Assembly: GCF_900112795.1 (NCBI RefSeq)
Contig: NZ_FONA01000011.1
Coordinates: 1 to 64,000 of the forward strand
DNA: 64,000 bases
Direction: 5' to 3'
Source: Thermophagus xiamenensis
GTDB taxonomy: Bacteria > Bacteroidota > Bacteroidia > Bacteroidales > Marinilabiliaceae
In this document: positions 17,915 through 28,398 of the stretch, piece after piece
How the letters are laid out: each line of letters opens with the position of its first letter
Position numbering within the stretch: the first letter of the stretch is position 1
Notes under the pieces: generated by a model
Told to the model about the DNA's origin: nothing
Database searches by the model: none
Seen by the model: only the letters and a program-made list of their open reading frames with translations
Translations under genes and position numbers: made by a program

Positions 17915-20710
17915 ATGAAAAACTTTACCATTCTTATTTTTGTCTTAGGATTATTGTATTGCCAGGGATATAGCCAGGTCGTAACTACCGAACCAGCACT
18001 GCCAACAGAGGACGACCAGGTAATTGTTACCTTTTATGCTGATAGAGGAACTGCCGGATTGAAAGATTATGACGGCGATGTGTACGCACATACCGGGGTG
18101 ATAACCAATGAAAGTACGAGTTCATCAGATTGGAAACATGTAGTTTCTGGCTGGGGAGAGAATATGTCCCAGACAAAGCTAGAGCGTATAGATGCCAACA
18201 CCTATAAGTTGACCATATCGCCGGATATTCGGACTTATTATGATGTTCCTGAGAACGAAAAAGTCTTGAAGCTGGCCTTTGTTTTTCGCAGTGGCGAGCC
18301 GGTGAACGGGTCCTACCTGGAAGGAAAAGATACCGGCAGCAAAGATATTTTTGTGGATGTATATGAACCCAAGCTTACTGCTTTATTGTCTAAACCTGCC
18401 GACGGTTCTCTTTTTGAACCCGGTCAGACGATTGAGGTCGAAGGTTATGGACAGGAGGCTGCTGGACTCGAACTGCTTTATGATGGCACGTCCGTAGCTT
18501 CAACAGAATCGTCAGAATTGAGTTATTCTTTTGGTGCTCCCACCGACGGTAGTCATCAGCTAATCCTTATCGCCACAAATGATGAGGGGGAAACAGATGC
18601 CGACACTGTTGATTTTTATATCCGGGAGCCGGTGGTTGAAGAACCTGTTCCTTCAGGCATGCGAAAAGGAGTTAATATTTTAAATGATAATAGTGTAACA
18701 TTGGTTCTGCAGGCACCTTTTAAATCATATGTATATGTGTTGGGTGATTTCAATGACTGGGAGCCCCGTCCGGATGCTCAGATGAAAAAAGATGGTGAGC
18801 TGTTTTGGTTAACGCTTACCGGCCTGGAACCGGATGTGGAATATGCTTATCAATATTATATTGATGGCGAGATAAAGGTGGCTGACCCTTATACCAATAA
18901 GGTTCTTGACCCATGGAACGATCAATATATTCCTGAACGAATTTATCCCAACCTGAAATCTTATCCCGAGGCCGATGGTGCCGATGGTATCGTTTCAGTT
19001 TTTACAACCACGCCTGAAGAGTATGAATGGCAAACAGATGATTTTACCCCACCCGAACCTGAAGATCTTATAATCTACGAATTACTCATACGTGATTTTA
19101 CCGAAAACCAGGATATCAAAACCGTTACAGATACTCTTGATTATCTGCAAAGGCTGGGGGTTAATGCCATTGAGCTGATGCCCTTTAACGAATTTGAAGG
19201 TAATGACAGCTGGGGATATAATCCTTCATTCTATTTTGCTACCGATAAAGCCTATGGAACTTTTAATGACTTTAAAAAATTTGTAGATGAGTGCCATGCT
19301 CGGGGAATTGCCGTGATAATGGATATGGTTTTAAACCATAGTTACGGCCAGTCGCCTTTGGTGCAGATGTACCTTGAGGATGGTAAACCTGCTGAAAATA
19401 ATCCATGGTATAACAGGGAACATAACATGCAAAACCCGGACGCACAATGGGGATATGATTTTAACCATGAGAGTCCCTACACTCAAGAGTTGGTTGATAG
19501 TATCACCTCTTTCTGGATGAGTGAGCTGAGAGTAGACGGATTTCGCTTCGATTTTACCAAAGGTTTTACCAATACCATTTATGGGCCTACTTCCTGGGCA
19601 AGCGATTACGATGCTTCCAGAATATCCATTTTGAAGCGTATGGCTGATGAGATATGGGAACGCAATCCGGATGCCTATGTGATTTTCGAACACCTTTCGG
19701 AAAATTCAGAAGAAAAAGTACTTTCCGATCATGGCATTTTACTGTGGGGAAATATGAATTATTCTTTTGGGGAAGCCGTTATGGGCTATCATGAAGACGG
19801 TAAATCCGATTTCACATGGGCTTCATATAAACAGAGGGGGTGGAACAATCCCAATGTTGTGGCCTATATGGAAAGTCATGATGAGGAACGTTTGATGTAT
19901 AAAGCGCAAACTTATGGCAACACATCCGGCAGTTATGATGTAAAAACTTTGGAAAATGCTGCCGACAGGTTTGGAATGGCTGCTGTCTTTTTGATGTCTA
20001 TCCCCGGTCCGAAGATGATTTGGCAGTTCGGTGAAATGGGGTATGATATAAGTATTGATGATGGGGGTCGCCTGTCTCAGAAACCACCTAAATGGGAATA
20101 TCTTGATGACCCTGATCGGGAAGATTTGTGGCGAACTTTTGCTAAAATTATTGATTTAAAAAAGAGCTATGATGCATTTTCTACTTCCGATTTCGAATTG
20201 GATGTAGACGGAGAAGTTAAGCAAATTTTCCTTGACGGTAGTGATGTGGATATTTGTTTGGTAGGAAATTTTGGATTGGAGCCTGTACCTGTAACGCCTC
20301 AATTAAATCAAACAGGATGGTGGTATAATCATTTCAAGGGCGATAGTTTGTTGGTTGGTTCTGAAGGGGTTGAAATAACTCTGAATCCCGGCGATTTTGC
20401 TTTTTTAACTTCAACGAAACTTGAAGGATTTGAAAGTGTGACATCCTCAGGCTCAGAGGTAATAGCAGTCGATAATGACATTTATGTTTTCCCTAATCCA
20501 TTTCTGGATAATTTGTATGTGTCGACAAAAAACGAGCATCGACTGCAGAGAATCGTTATTTATGATATTTCCGGTAGTAAGATAATTACCCGAAACAATC
20601 TAAATAAGGAATCTGTAATTAATCTTTCCGGTTTGGCGAATGGTTTATATATTGTTGAGATTGTGGATGATGCAGGAGGGGTTTATAGAGAGAAAATAGT
20701 TAAACAATAA
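17915..20710 (+). CDS. T9SS-secreted multidomain GH13 alpha-amylase
   Basis: This is a 931-aa extracellular amylase. The start at 17915 gives a clean signal peptide (MKNFTILIFVLGLLYCQGYS). Then come an N-terminal starch-binding-like beta domain (about 25-150), an Ig-like domain (about 155-235), a CBM48-type module (about 245-335, VYVLGDFNDWEP) and the GH13 barrel (about 380-740). The catalytic residues are D546 (GFRFD), E592 (VIFEH) and D656 (ESHDE). The end (about 859-931, from FPNPFLDN) is a type IX sorting domain, removed on export across the outer membrane. It takes the place that the lipoprotein SusG has in Bacteroides sus. Confidence 0.93.
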   Translation: MKNFTILIFVLGLLYCQGYSQVVTTEPALPTEDDQVIVTFYADRGTAGLKDYDGDVYAHTGVITNESTSSSDWKHVVSGWGENMSQTKLERIDANTYKLTISPDIRTYYDVPENEKVLKLAFVFRSGEPVNGSYLEGKDTGSKDIFVDVYEPKLTALLSKPADGSLFEPGQTIEVEGYGQEAAGLELLYDGTSVASTESSELSYSFGAPTDGSHQLILIATNDEGETDADTVDFYIREPVVEEPVPSGMRKGVNILNDNSVTLVLQAPFKSYVYVLGDFNDWEPRPDAQMKKDGELFWLTLTGLEPDVEYAYQYYIDGEIKVADPYTNKVLDPWNDQYIPERIYPNLKSYPEADGADGIVSVFTTTPEEYEWQTDDFTPPEPEDLIIYELLIRDFTENQDIKTVTDTLDYLQRLGVNAIELMPFNEFEGNDSWGYNPSFYFATDKAYGTFNDFKKFVDECHARGIAVIMDMVLNHSYGQSPLVQMYLEDGKPAENNPWYNREHNMQNPDAQWGYDFNHESPYTQELVDSITSFWMSELRVDGFRFDFTKGFTNTIYGPTSWASDYDASRISILKRMADEIWERNPDAYVIFEHLSENSEEKVLSDHGILLWGNMNYSFGEAVMGYHEDGKSDFTWASYKQRGWNNPNVVAYMESHDEERLMYKAQTYGNTSGSYDVKTLENAADRFGMAAVFLMSIPGPKMIWQFGEMGYDISIDDGGRLSQKPPKWEYLDDPDREDLWRTFAKIIDLKKSYDAFSTSDFELDVDGEVKQIFLDGSDVDICLVGNFGLEPVPVTPQLNQTGWWYNHFKGDSLLVGSEGVEITLNPGDFAFLTSTKLEGFESVTSSGSEVIAVDNDIYVFPNPFLDNLYVSTKNEHRLQRIVIYDISGSKIITRNNLNKESVINLSGLANGLYIVEIVDDAGGVYREKIVKQ

Positions 20711-20736
20711 AGTAAAATAGAAGAATTTGTATTTTA

Positions 20737-20769
20737 GCGGGGCTGTTTAAACTCAAAAAACAGTCCCGC
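20737..20769 (+). terminator. Intrinsic terminator after the amylase gene
   Basis: GCGGGGCTGTTT pairs with AAACAGTCCCGC with one G-T pair, followed by TTTGTACTTTAT. It ends the starch locus. Confidence 0.8.
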
Positions 20770-20986
20770 TTTGTACTTTATGTAGGTATACGATTAAGAT
20801 TTGAAAAGAAACTAAAAGAATATTGAGAGTTGGTATTTTGAGGGTGTAAAGTTTTTGGCAGAGAGGATTTTAATTTAGGTTGTTGTCCAAACCCGATAAA
20901 AGTAGTTATTTTATGAGTTTGTTATAGAGTCAATGGGTTAAAAAAATCTACATCAGATATTCAAGAATATATTTTTTAAGTTGATT

Positions 20987-21637
20987 ATGGATTTTGAGGA
21001 TTCGTTTCGGTATAAAGGTTTGCGGCAAAGGCTTGTAAACGAGATTAGGAAAAAAGGCATAACTGATGAGAGGGTATTAGAGGCAATAGGTAAGGTTCCT
21101 CGACATCTGTTTATGGATAAATCGTTTGTGAATTTGGCCTATAAAGATCAGGCATTCCCTATAGGCGAGGGGCAAACCATATCTCAGCCGTATACAGTTG
21201 CAGTTCAGTCTTCATTATTGAAAGTCAGACCTGGTGAGAAAGTTTTAGAAATAGGGACAGGTTCCGGTTATCAGGCGGCTGTATTGTCGGAAATGGGTGC
21301 CAGGGTTTTTTCTGTTGAACGTCAATCTTTGTTATACCAAAAAACAAGTCGATTGTTGAAATCTATTGGTTATCGAAATATTCGATTGTTTTTGGGGGAT
21401 GGATATGAAGGCCTTCCAAACTTTGCTCCTTTTGATAAAATAATTGTAACCGCTGCAGTTAAAAACGTGCCTGCCGCATTATTGCTTCAACTTAAAACAG
21501 AGGGATTATTAGTTGTTCCGTTAGGAGAAGGCTCTCAAACAATGACGCGTATTAAACGTTTAACTGAAGATAACTTCGAACAGGAAACATTCGGTGAATT
21601 TGCTTTTGTGCCAATGCTGAAAGGAATTGCTAAATAA
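20987..21637 (+). CDS. pcm: Protein-L-isoaspartate O-methyltransferase
   Basis: This 216-aa cytosolic enzyme methylates L-isoaspartyl residues in damaged proteins with S-adenosylmethionine to start their repair (EC 2.1.1.77). Family marks are PRHLFMDKSFVNLAYKD, the substrate loop ISQPYTVAVQ and the SAM motif VLEIGTGSGYQAAVLS. ATG 20987 is preferred over an in-frame TTG two codons upstream. It is transcribed alone. Confidence 0.95.
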   Translation: MDFEDSFRYKGLRQRLVNEIRKKGITDERVLEAIGKVPRHLFMDKSFVNLAYKDQAFPIGEGQTISQPYTVAVQSSLLKVRPGEKVLEIGTGSGYQAAVLSEMGARVFSVERQSLLYQKTSRLLKSIGYRNIRLFLGDGYEGLPNFAPFDKIIVTAAVKNVPAALLLQLKTEGLLVVPLGEGSQTMTRIKRLTEDNFEQETFGEFAFVPMLKGIAK

Positions 21638-21805
21638 ATCATAAAATAGCGACGGGAATCGTTTCTGTCTTAATTTAAATATTTCGTCATGTTTGATTAA
21701 CACTTAAATGAGGAATCCACTTTGTGTTGTGGATGTGGATGCTGTGAAGCTTATATTGGACAATAATATATTATGTAAAAAAATGATAATTTAAATAATT
21801 GCAAT

Positions 21806-22447
21806 ATGCTGAAGATAGAGTGTCTGGTTTTTAATCCTTTTCAGGAGAATACCTACATAGTTTATACCGAAACGGGAGAAGGAGCGATTGTAGATCCGGG
21901 GATGTTATTTGATCATGAGCGGAGCCGATTGGAAGAAAAAATTACAGAGTTAAAAGTAAAACCCCGACTATTACTTCAAACTCATTTACACGTTGATCAT
22001 GTGCTGGGCATAAGATTCGTATCAGAAAAATACGGACTACAGCCAATGGCGCATGAAGGTGATACTTTTCTTATTGATCAGACGCAAAGTATGGCAGCAT
22101 CCTTCGGTATGGAAGTAGAAGAAAATCCACCTTTCCCGTCGGTTTTTCTTAAACATGGTGATGAGGTAGAATTGGGTAATGCAAAATTTGAAGTTATACA
22201 TGTTCCGGGACATTCACCCGGAGGAATAGCTTTTTACTCTGCCGAAGATAAAGTCTTGCTTGCCGGAGATATCTTGTTTAAAGGCAGTGTCGGTCGTTCC
22301 GATTTACCGGGGGGCGATCATCAACAACTTATTGATGGCATTAAATCTCGTTTAATGATCTTACCCGATGAGGTAATTGTGTATCCCGGACATGGACCTA
22401 AAACAACTATTGGCGATGAAAAAAGGACCAATCCTTTTTTACAATAG
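21806..22447 (+). CDS. Metallo-beta-lactamase fold hydrolase (glyoxalase II-like)
   Basis: This 213-aa cytosolic hydrolase has the dinuclear metal site: H60-x-H62-x-D64-H65 in THLHVDH, the GHSPGG histidine, the GDILFKGSVGRSDLPGGD aspartate and the final YPGHGP histidine. It resembles the YcbL type of small glyoxalase II-like enzymes that lack the C-terminal glutathione-binding domain. A thioester substrate is likely but unproven. Confidence 0.88.
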   Translation: MLKIECLVFNPFQENTYIVYTETGEGAIVDPGMLFDHERSRLEEKITELKVKPRLLLQTHLHVDHVLGIRFVSEKYGLQPMAHEGDTFLIDQTQSMAASFGMEVEENPPFPSVFLKHGDEVELGNAKFEVIHVPGHSPGGIAFYSAEDKVLLAGDILFKGSVGRSDLPGGDHQQLIDGIKSRLMILPDEVIVYPGHGPKTTIGDEKRTNPFLQ

Positions 22448-22553
22448 AACCTATTTTGACAAAAATCATAGGTCAGAACGTAATAAAATCTTTCTTTTAC
22501 AGGGAAAAGAAAGCATCTATTGTGGTTAGTTGGATGAACCTAAACGTTTAAAA

Positions 22554-25412
22554 ATGAATCAATTTAAAGACCGGCATATAGGCCCGGATTCCGGGGATGT
22601 GGCTTTTATGCTTAAAAAAATCGGCGTTAGTTCTTTGGATGACCTGGTGAATGAGGTTGTTCCGGAAACTATTCGACTAAAGAAAACATTAAATCTTTCG
22701 CCGGCTATTTCCGAGCAGGAATATTTAGATCGAATTCGGAATATAGCCTCTAAAAATAAAGTGTTTAAGAGCTACATTGGAATGGGGTATTATAATACCT
22801 TTTCACCGCCGGTCATTATTCGCAATGTTTTGGAAAATCCTGTGTGGTATACATCCTATACCCCCTATCAGGCTGAGATTTCTCAAGGTCGTTTGGAAGC
22901 GCTTCTGAATTTTCAAACAATGGTATCGGAACTAACGGGTATGCCCCTGGCCAATGCATCGTTGTTGGATGAGGCGACTGCAGCAGCCGAGGCGATGATT
23001 ATGATGTTTAATACCCGCAGCCGTTCCCAGGTAAAATCAAACGTGGATACCTGTTTGGTGGACCGTCGGATATGGCCCCAAACCAAAGCGGTGTTGGAAA
23101 CCCGGTCTGCACCTCTGGGGATTAAACTTCAATATGCTTTAGTTGAGGAGGTAAAGTATGACCCTTCAAAGCATTTCGGAGCTATTGTACAGTATCCTGA
23201 TGCCAATGGAGAATTAACCCAATTTGAAGATTTTGCCAAACAAGTACATCAAGGTGAAGGCAAGATAGCTGTTGCTACCGATTTGCTGGCCCTCACATTA
23301 ATAACGCCACCCGGCGAATGGGATGCCGATATTGTTTTTGGCTCTTCACAACGTTTTGGAGTGCCTTTGTATTATGGCGGCCCTCATGCTGCCTTTTTTG
23401 CAACGAAGGAAGAATTTAAAAGGCATGTTCCGGGGCGAATTATCGGGGTTTCCAAGGATGCCACGGGGCGTCATGCATTAAGAATGGCGTTGCAGACACG
23501 AGAACAGCACATAAAACGGGAAAGAGCAACATCCAATATCTGTACAGCTCAGGCCTTACTGGCTATGATGGCCGGTTTTTATGCCGTTTGGCACGGCCCC
23601 GATGGGTTAAAGGAAATGGCCGGTAGGATTCACGCACTTGCTGTTAAATTGAACCAGGCCTTGTCAGGTAATGGCTATTTGTCTCTAAATAAGACTTTCT
23701 TCGATACAATCAGGGTTAAATTGCCGAAAGAAGTATCGATTAAAGAATTGCAGGAAAATCTTTTGTTAAATGCAATAAATATAAGGTATTTTGAGGATGA
23801 GCCTGCGATAGTGGGTATCAGTTTGGATGAGACCACCACCGAAAGTGATGTGCAGAAATTGGTGGATATTTTTGCAGGAATAGCCGGTGAAAATAGTGTT
23901 AATATTACCAATATAGAAGATAGCAGTGCCATTCCCTCGGAATTAGTCCGTAAGAGCGCTTTTATGCAGCAGCCGGTATTTGGTCGTTATCGTTCCGAAA
24001 CTGAGATGATGCGATATATAAAGCGACTGGAAAGAAAAGATATATCGCTTGCTCATTCCATGATTTCCCTGGGATCATGTACAATGAAGTTGAATGCTGC
24101 TTCGGAAATGGCATCGCTTACATGGCCAGAGTTTGCGAATATCCATCCGTTTGTACCGAAGGATCAGGCTTTGGGATATCATGAAATGATGGATGAGTTA
24201 AAACGTGATTTGACAGAAATTACGGGCTTGTCGGATGTGAGTTTACAACCCAATTCTGGTGCAGCAGGAGAGTATGCCGGTTTAATGGTCATTCGTGCAT
24301 ATCATCAATCGCGCAACCAGGGGCATCGCAATGTAGCGTTAATTCCATCATCGGCTCATGGGACCAATCCTGCCAGTGCCGTTATGGCCGGAATGAAAGT
24401 GGTTGTAATAAAGTGTGATGAGAAAGGAAATATTGACGTTCAGGATTTAAAAGAAAAAGCTGAAAAATATAAGGATAATTTAGCCTGCATGATGGTTACT
24501 TATCCTTCCACTCATGGGGTTTTTGAAGCTTCTATACGGGAAATTTGTGATATTATTCATCAAAACGGGGGACAGGTATACATGGATGGAGCTAACCTGA
24601 ATGCTCAGGTTGGACTTACCAGTCCCGGAGCCATTGGTGCCGATGTTTGTCATCTGAACCTTCATAAAACGTTTGCCATACCTCATGGCGGAGGTGGTCC
24701 GGGAGTAGGACCTATAGCTGTGGCTTCCCATTTGGTAGAGTTTTTACCCGGTCATAATGTGGTCGATAATGCTCGAAAAGGGATATCGGCTGTGGCAGCA
24801 GCACCGTGGGGTAGCCCCGGAATACTTCCGATTACTTATGGTTATATAAAAATGATGGGTCCCGAAGGATTGACACAAGCTTCTAAAATTGCCATACTGA
24901 ATGCCAATTATCTGGCTTGTGAGTTGAAAGATGATTATGGTGTCTTGTACACCGGCGAGAAGGGTAGGGTAGGTCATGAGCTGATTCTTGAATGCCGGCC
25001 ATTGAAAGCCAAAACAGGAGTTTCCGAAATTGATATTGCAAAAAGATTGATTGATTTTGGCTATCATGCACCAACGGTTTCATTTCCGGTACATGGAACA
25101 TTGATGGTAGAGCCTACTGAGAGTGAGTCAAAAGAAGAACTGGACAGGTTTGTGGAAGCACTCAAAACAATTTATGCTGAAATAAAAGAAATAGAAGCAG
25201 GTTTGGCAGATCGTGAGGATAATGTTTTAAAAAATGCTCCTCATCCCGACTATGTTGTTGTAAAAGATGATTGGCCACATTCTTACAGTCGGGAAAAAGC
25301 GGCATTTCCACTTAAGTGGGTGCAGGAGAATAAATTTTGGCCATCAGTAGCACGTATAGATGATGCATGGGGTGACAGAAATTTAATTTGTACTTGCGAT
25401 GGCTTCCTTTAA
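22554..25412 (+). CDS. gcvP: Glycine dehydrogenase (decarboxylating), P-protein
   Basis: This 952-aa pyridoxal-phosphate enzyme of the glycine cleavage system decarboxylates glycine and passes the aminomethyl group to the H-protein lipoyl arm (EC 1.4.4.2). It is the full-length single-chain form, with both halves present. The PLP lysine is K705 in [21 protein letters not shown] 22554 is preferred over an in-frame TTG at 22530. The gcvT and gcvH genes are not in the window. Lipoate ligase, needed for H-protein, lies at 47 kb. Confidence 0.96.
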   Translation: MNQFKDRHIGPDSGDVAFMLKKIGVSSLDDLVNEVVPETIRLKKTLNLSPAISEQEYLDRIRNIASKNKVFKSYIGMGYYNTFSPPVIIRNVLENPVWYTSYTPYQAEISQGRLEALLNFQTMVSELTGMPLANASLLDEATAAAEAMIMMFNTRSRSQVKSNVDTCLVDRRIWPQTKAVLETRSAPLGIKLQYALVEEVKYDPSKHFGAIVQYPDANGELTQFEDFAKQVHQGEGKIAVATDLLALTLITPPGEWDADIVFGSSQRFGVPLYYGGPHAAFFATKEEFKRHVPGRIIGVSKDATGRHALRMALQTREQHIKRERATSNICTAQALLAMMAGFYAVWHGPDGLKEMAGRIHALAVKLNQALSGNGYLSLNKTFFDTIRVKLPKEVSIKELQENLLLNAINIRYFEDEPAIVGISLDETTTESDVQKLVDIFAGIAGENSVNITNIEDSSAIPSELVRKSAFMQQPVFGRYRSETEMMRYIKRLERKDISLAHSMISLGSCTMKLNAASEMASLTWPEFANIHPFVPKDQALGYHEMMDELKRDLTEITGLSDVSLQPNSGAAGEYAGLMVIRAYHQSRNQGHRNVALIPSSAHGTNPASAVMAGMKVVVIKCDEKGNIDVQDLKEKAEKYKDNLACMMVTYPSTHGVFEASIREICDIIHQNGGQVYMDGANLNAQVGLTSPGAIGADVCHLNLHKTFAIPHGGGGPGVGPIAVASHLVEFLPGHNVVDNARKGISAVAAAPWGSPGILPITYGYIKMMGPEGLTQASKIAILNANYLACELKDDYGVLYTGEKGRVGHELILECRPLKAKTGVSEIDIAKRLIDFGYHAPTVSFPVHGTLMVEPTESESKEELDRFVEALKTIYAEIKEIEAGLADREDNVLKNAPHPDYVVVKDDWPHSYSREKAAFPLKWVQENKFWPSVARIDDAWGDRNLICTCDGFL

Positions 25413-25454
25413 AAGAGTAAGTTCTTTTCTGAATAGTTAATTCCAAAATGAAAT

Positions 25455-25498
25455 GAGCATACCAAAAATCAGATAAAATATCTGATTTTGATATGCTC
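25455..25498. terminator. Bidirectional terminator between gcvP and the ankyrin gene
   Basis: GAGCATA pairs with TATGCTC outside and ATCAGATA with TATCTGAT inside. The hairpin is followed by GTTTTATTTTATT on the plus strand, while the minus side is followed by ATTTCATTTTGG. It sits between convergent genes. Confidence 0.8.
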
Positions 25499-25535
25499 GT
25501 TTTATTTTATTATATAAATCAGGTGAATAGATTCG

Positions 25536-26138
25536 TTATTGGGGTAGGTTGTTCAGATATTTCCCAATTTCCGGATGATTGTTTTGAATAGCAAAAGTGG
25601 CGGCATTGTCACCGTCTACATCTTTTAGGCTGGGATTTGCACCATACTTAATCAATACTTTTACAACTTCCATATTTCCTTCAGAGGCAGCATACATTAG
25701 AGGGGTAAAATTCTCTATTTTATCGGTTGCATTGATAGCTGCACCATTGTCTAGTAAATATTTAACCGTTTCAGGAAAAGGACCGGAAGCAGCAAAATGG
25801 AGCGTTGTAAGACCTTTATTATCGCTGCGATTAATGGTGGCGCCATTTTTTACCAGTAATTTTACCACTTCTGTATGACCATTAAAGGCAGCCAGCATAA
25901 GAGGTGTCTGACCATTTTCGTTGGCTGAGTCGGGATTTGTTTTAGCGATCAGGTGATCTTTTACAATGGATAAATTTCCGTTGAAAGCTGCTTCATGAAT
26001 AGAAACAGAAGAGATATGAGACTGGGTAGTTGTTTCTTCGGATGTTGCCTTTTCTTGTGTTTTCCCTGTTTTTGTTTTGTTATTGCATCCAAATAAAATA
26101 AAACAGAACAATAAAATTGAAGAACAAATTAGTTTCAT
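25536..26138 (-). CDS. Ankyrin-repeat lipoprotein
   Basis: This is a 200-aa protein. The start at 26138 gives a lipoprotein signal MKLICSSILLFCFILFGC. A short Ser/Thr/Gln-rich linker is followed by about four ankyrin repeats (residues about 55-195), for example NGQTPLMLAAFNGHTEVVKLL. Such envelope proteins bind partner proteins, but the partner cannot be named. It is convergent with gcvP and is a single gene. Confidence 0.88.
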   Translation of the reverse strand: MKLICSSILLFCFILFGCNNKTKTGKTQEKATSEETTTQSHISSVSIHEAAFNGNLSIVKDHLIAKTNPDSANENGQTPLMLAAFNGHTEVVKLLVKNGATINRSDNKGLTTLHFAASGPFPETVKYLLDNGAAINATDKIENFTPLMYAASEGNMEVVKVLIKYGANPSLKDVDGDNAATFAIQNNHPEIGKYLNNLPQ

Positions 26139-26514
26139 ATAATGATTTTTAGGTAATAAAACAGAGAACAAAGATGGGTATTCCCGTAGAAATATAAAAT
26201 TTATTTTCCGGCGCTATTTATTTAAAGAACCTGTCATGGATTATTAAAATTTAGTAGAAATAAACTTCTTCCATCGTTTATTCATATAAATATTATCTAA
26301 ATTATTGGCCGGATGGAACTTAAAATTGGTTTTTAGTGATTTGTCATTAATGTTACCAGCACTGATAGTTATTCACAAATCACTGAAAACTTCTTCTGTC
26401 ATCTGCCTGTGCACTTTTGCCTCTGCTTTTTTGTTCTTCTTGTGACGAGCTTTCTTGCTCATGTTTGCTCCATACGGCCAGTAACTTATATAAATAATCA
26501 ACGGATGGTACAAC
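26139..26514. other. Intergenic stretch between the ankyrin gene and tpx
   Basis: AT-rich and without a gene. It contains one short relic (about 26398-26431) of the TCTGCCTGTGCACTT repeat unit that is tandemly amplified at 43461-43592. Confidence 0.5.
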
Positions 26515-27036
26515 TCAGAGCAAAGATTTGACAATGTTCAAAGCTTCATTATAGTTGGGTTCATGGGTTACTTCCGGAACATATTCTACATATTTAACCA
26601 AATTGTTTTGGTCGATAATGACTGTTCCGCGAGCCAAAAGCCTAAATTCTTCCATGACAAATCCATATTTTAGTCCAAAATCCAACTTTCTGTGATCGGA
26701 TAAAGTTATTATATTGTTTAAGCCTTCGGCAGCACAAAATCTATTTTGAGCGAACGGAAGATCACAGGAAATGGATAATACTACTACATTATCTAATTTT
26801 TGGGCTTCCTGGTTGAATCTTCTGTTCTGCGCTGCACAAACACTTGTGTCGATGGATGGGTAAACCGCAATGATCTTCAATTTTCCTTTAAAATCGGAAA
26901 GATGTACCGGCTTCAGGTCATTACCTAAAACTTCAAAGTCTGGTGCTTGATCGCCGGGTTTGATAATTGTGCCTACAAGGGTTACCGGGTTTCCCGCAAA
27001 AGTGATTTGTGGCGTTGTGTTTTGTGACGTATTCAT
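26515..27036 (-). CDS. tpx: Thiol peroxidase (Tpx-type peroxiredoxin)
   Basis: This 173-aa peroxiredoxin reduces hydrogen peroxide and alkyl hydroperoxides with thioredoxin. The peroxidatic cysteine is C67 in the motif DTSVC, and the resolving cysteine is C101 in FAQNRFCAAEGL, the spacing of atypical 2-Cys Tpx enzymes. An additional Cys (C91) precedes DLPFAQ. The start at 27036 is chosen because it matches the usual family N-terminus (ITFAGNPVTLVG); a longer in-frame extension to 27075 is unlikely. Confidence 0.95.
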   Translation of the reverse strand: MNTSQNTTPQITFAGNPVTLVGTIIKPGDQAPDFEVLGNDLKPVHLSDFKGKLKIIAVYPSIDTSVCAAQNRRFNQEAQKLDNVVVLSISCDLPFAQNRFCAAEGLNNIITLSDHRKLDFGLKYGFVMEEFRLLARGTVIIDQNNLVKYVEYVPEVTHEPNYNEALNIVKSLL

Positions 27037-27638
27037 AGTATTTTCATTTATAGAATTAATAAAAAGTTTCAACACAATTTAGTGAAAAAATCATGAATTG
27101 TACATAACAACTCATCCTATGTGTTTATAGAGAATTTTTTATTGTGTTGGTAACGTGAAAGTTATGGTATTGTCTGTATTGGTGTTTTCTGGATGTTAAA
27201 ACTGTTGCAGTGCAAGTATTATTGCAAAAAAATGAAATTAAAATTGATTATTGCTTTTTGTTCTATCTCTATGTTTTTCTGCGTTTTTCCCGATAAAAAG
27301 ATTGGACATAAAGATTCGTATTCCGATTCTTTTTTAACAATAATAAAGTTCCCAGAGTTTTTTTGTTGGATGTTTTTATAATTTATTACAAAAAGGGGAG
27401 GAAAGCGGTTGTTTTGTCAAAAAGTATTGTTTCATACAAATAAGTCTGTCGAAAATTAAGTGATTGTAAAAAAAATAAAGAGTTTTGTTATAAAACCATC
27501 AAAAAAAAGGGGGTAAAGTTAAGCTTTTGTAAAATTAAAGAGTTTTAGGTCTCAAAATTTGGTGGCTGAATAAAACCAGATTATGTTTGCAATGTGATAT
27601 TAAAAAAGTCACGATGTTTAACTTAAAAATTATCAGTT
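27037..27638. other. 600-base intergenic stretch
   Basis: Very AT-rich. A 49-codon frame (27232-27381) begins with a signal-like MKLKLIIAFCSISMFFC but lacks further support. The string TGTAAA-N-TAAAGAGTTTT occurs twice (about 27465 and 27529) upstream of the secreted-protein gene and could be regulatory. No RNA gene was recognised. Confidence 0.45.
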
Positions 27639-28247
27639 ATGAAAGCAAAAAAGATTTTATCTGTGGTTGCCTTGGCCGTGACCTTGGCTGTAATGGCGAC
27701 GCCGGTTTCGGCAAAAGGGAAAATTAAGGTGTATCCATACCTTAGAACCGATTTGGCATTGATTACTGCTCTTAATGAAGAGATGAATGATTTTGCCATT
27801 GAAATTAGAACTAGCAATGGAGATTTAGTTTATAACAGCGGAAAAGTATCTAACAGTGCTCGATTCAACAAATTGTTTGATTTTTCTGAGTTGAGTGACG
27901 GGAAGTATTTTGCTGTTTTGAAAAGTAAGGATAAAACTTTCCTGAAAGATGAATTTATTGTAGAAGATGGCAAAGTGGTTGTTAAGACTTTAGGCGAGGA
28001 AGCTGAAGCTCCTTTGGCTAAAGTTTGGACCAAAAGTGACTTTTTATTTGTTAGCTATTTAAATAAGTCATTCGATAGCTATACCCTTAAACTGAAAGAC
28101 GAAAAAGGGAATGTTTTATTTGAAACCTCTTTGCCTAAAGATTTGACTTATTCAGGAAAATTTGATGTTTCAGCTCTTCCTAACGGTACTTATTATGTAA
28201 GTTTAGTCTCTGGAGAAAATGAAAGTAGCTATGCAATCAGAAAGTAA
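27639..28247 (+). CDS. Secreted protein of two beta-sandwich repeats (DUF3244-like)
   Basis: This 202-aa protein has a signal peptide (1-25, ending PVSA). The mature part is two related halves (about 35-110 and 120-202), each ending in a pattern like FDxSxLxxGxYxVxL, as in ELSDGKYFAVL and ALPNGTYYVSL. This resembles the beta-sandwich of type IX sorting domains and DUF3244, but here it makes up the whole protein. No enzyme motif is present. The location should be periplasmic or extracellular. It is a single gene followed by a good terminator. Confidence 0.75.
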   Translation: MKAKKILSVVALAVTLAVMATPVSAKGKIKVYPYLRTDLALITALNEEMNDFAIEIRTSNGDLVYNSGKVSNSARFNKLFDFSELSDGKYFAVLKSKDKTFLKDEFIVEDGKVVVKTLGEEAEAPLAKVWTKSDFLFVSYLNKSFDSYTLKLKDEKGNVLFETSLPKDLTYSGKFDVSALPNGTYYVSLVSGENESSYAIRK

Positions 28248-28296
28248 GCAACCAAGCAGCAATGACCACCAGCTGTTAAGCAGCTGTCACCCTTTT

Positions 28297-28331
28297 CCGG
28301 ATGTATCTTTGAAGTTTTGAGATGCATCCGG
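28297..28331 (+). terminator. Intrinsic terminator after the beta-sandwich gene
   Basis: CCGGATGTATCT pairs with AGATGCATCCGG with one mismatch, followed by TTTTTTG. Confidence 0.85.
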
Positions 28332-28398
28332 TTTTTTGTTAATTAGCTATGATAAAAAATAGGCTTTAGAAAATCAATTACTTCTTCTCCGACAATAT

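Noticed and set aside
26398-26470. Small RNA or terminator near tpx
   Set aside because: The sequence is a relic of the TCTGCCTGTGCACTT repeat and shows no stable hairpin with a T-run.
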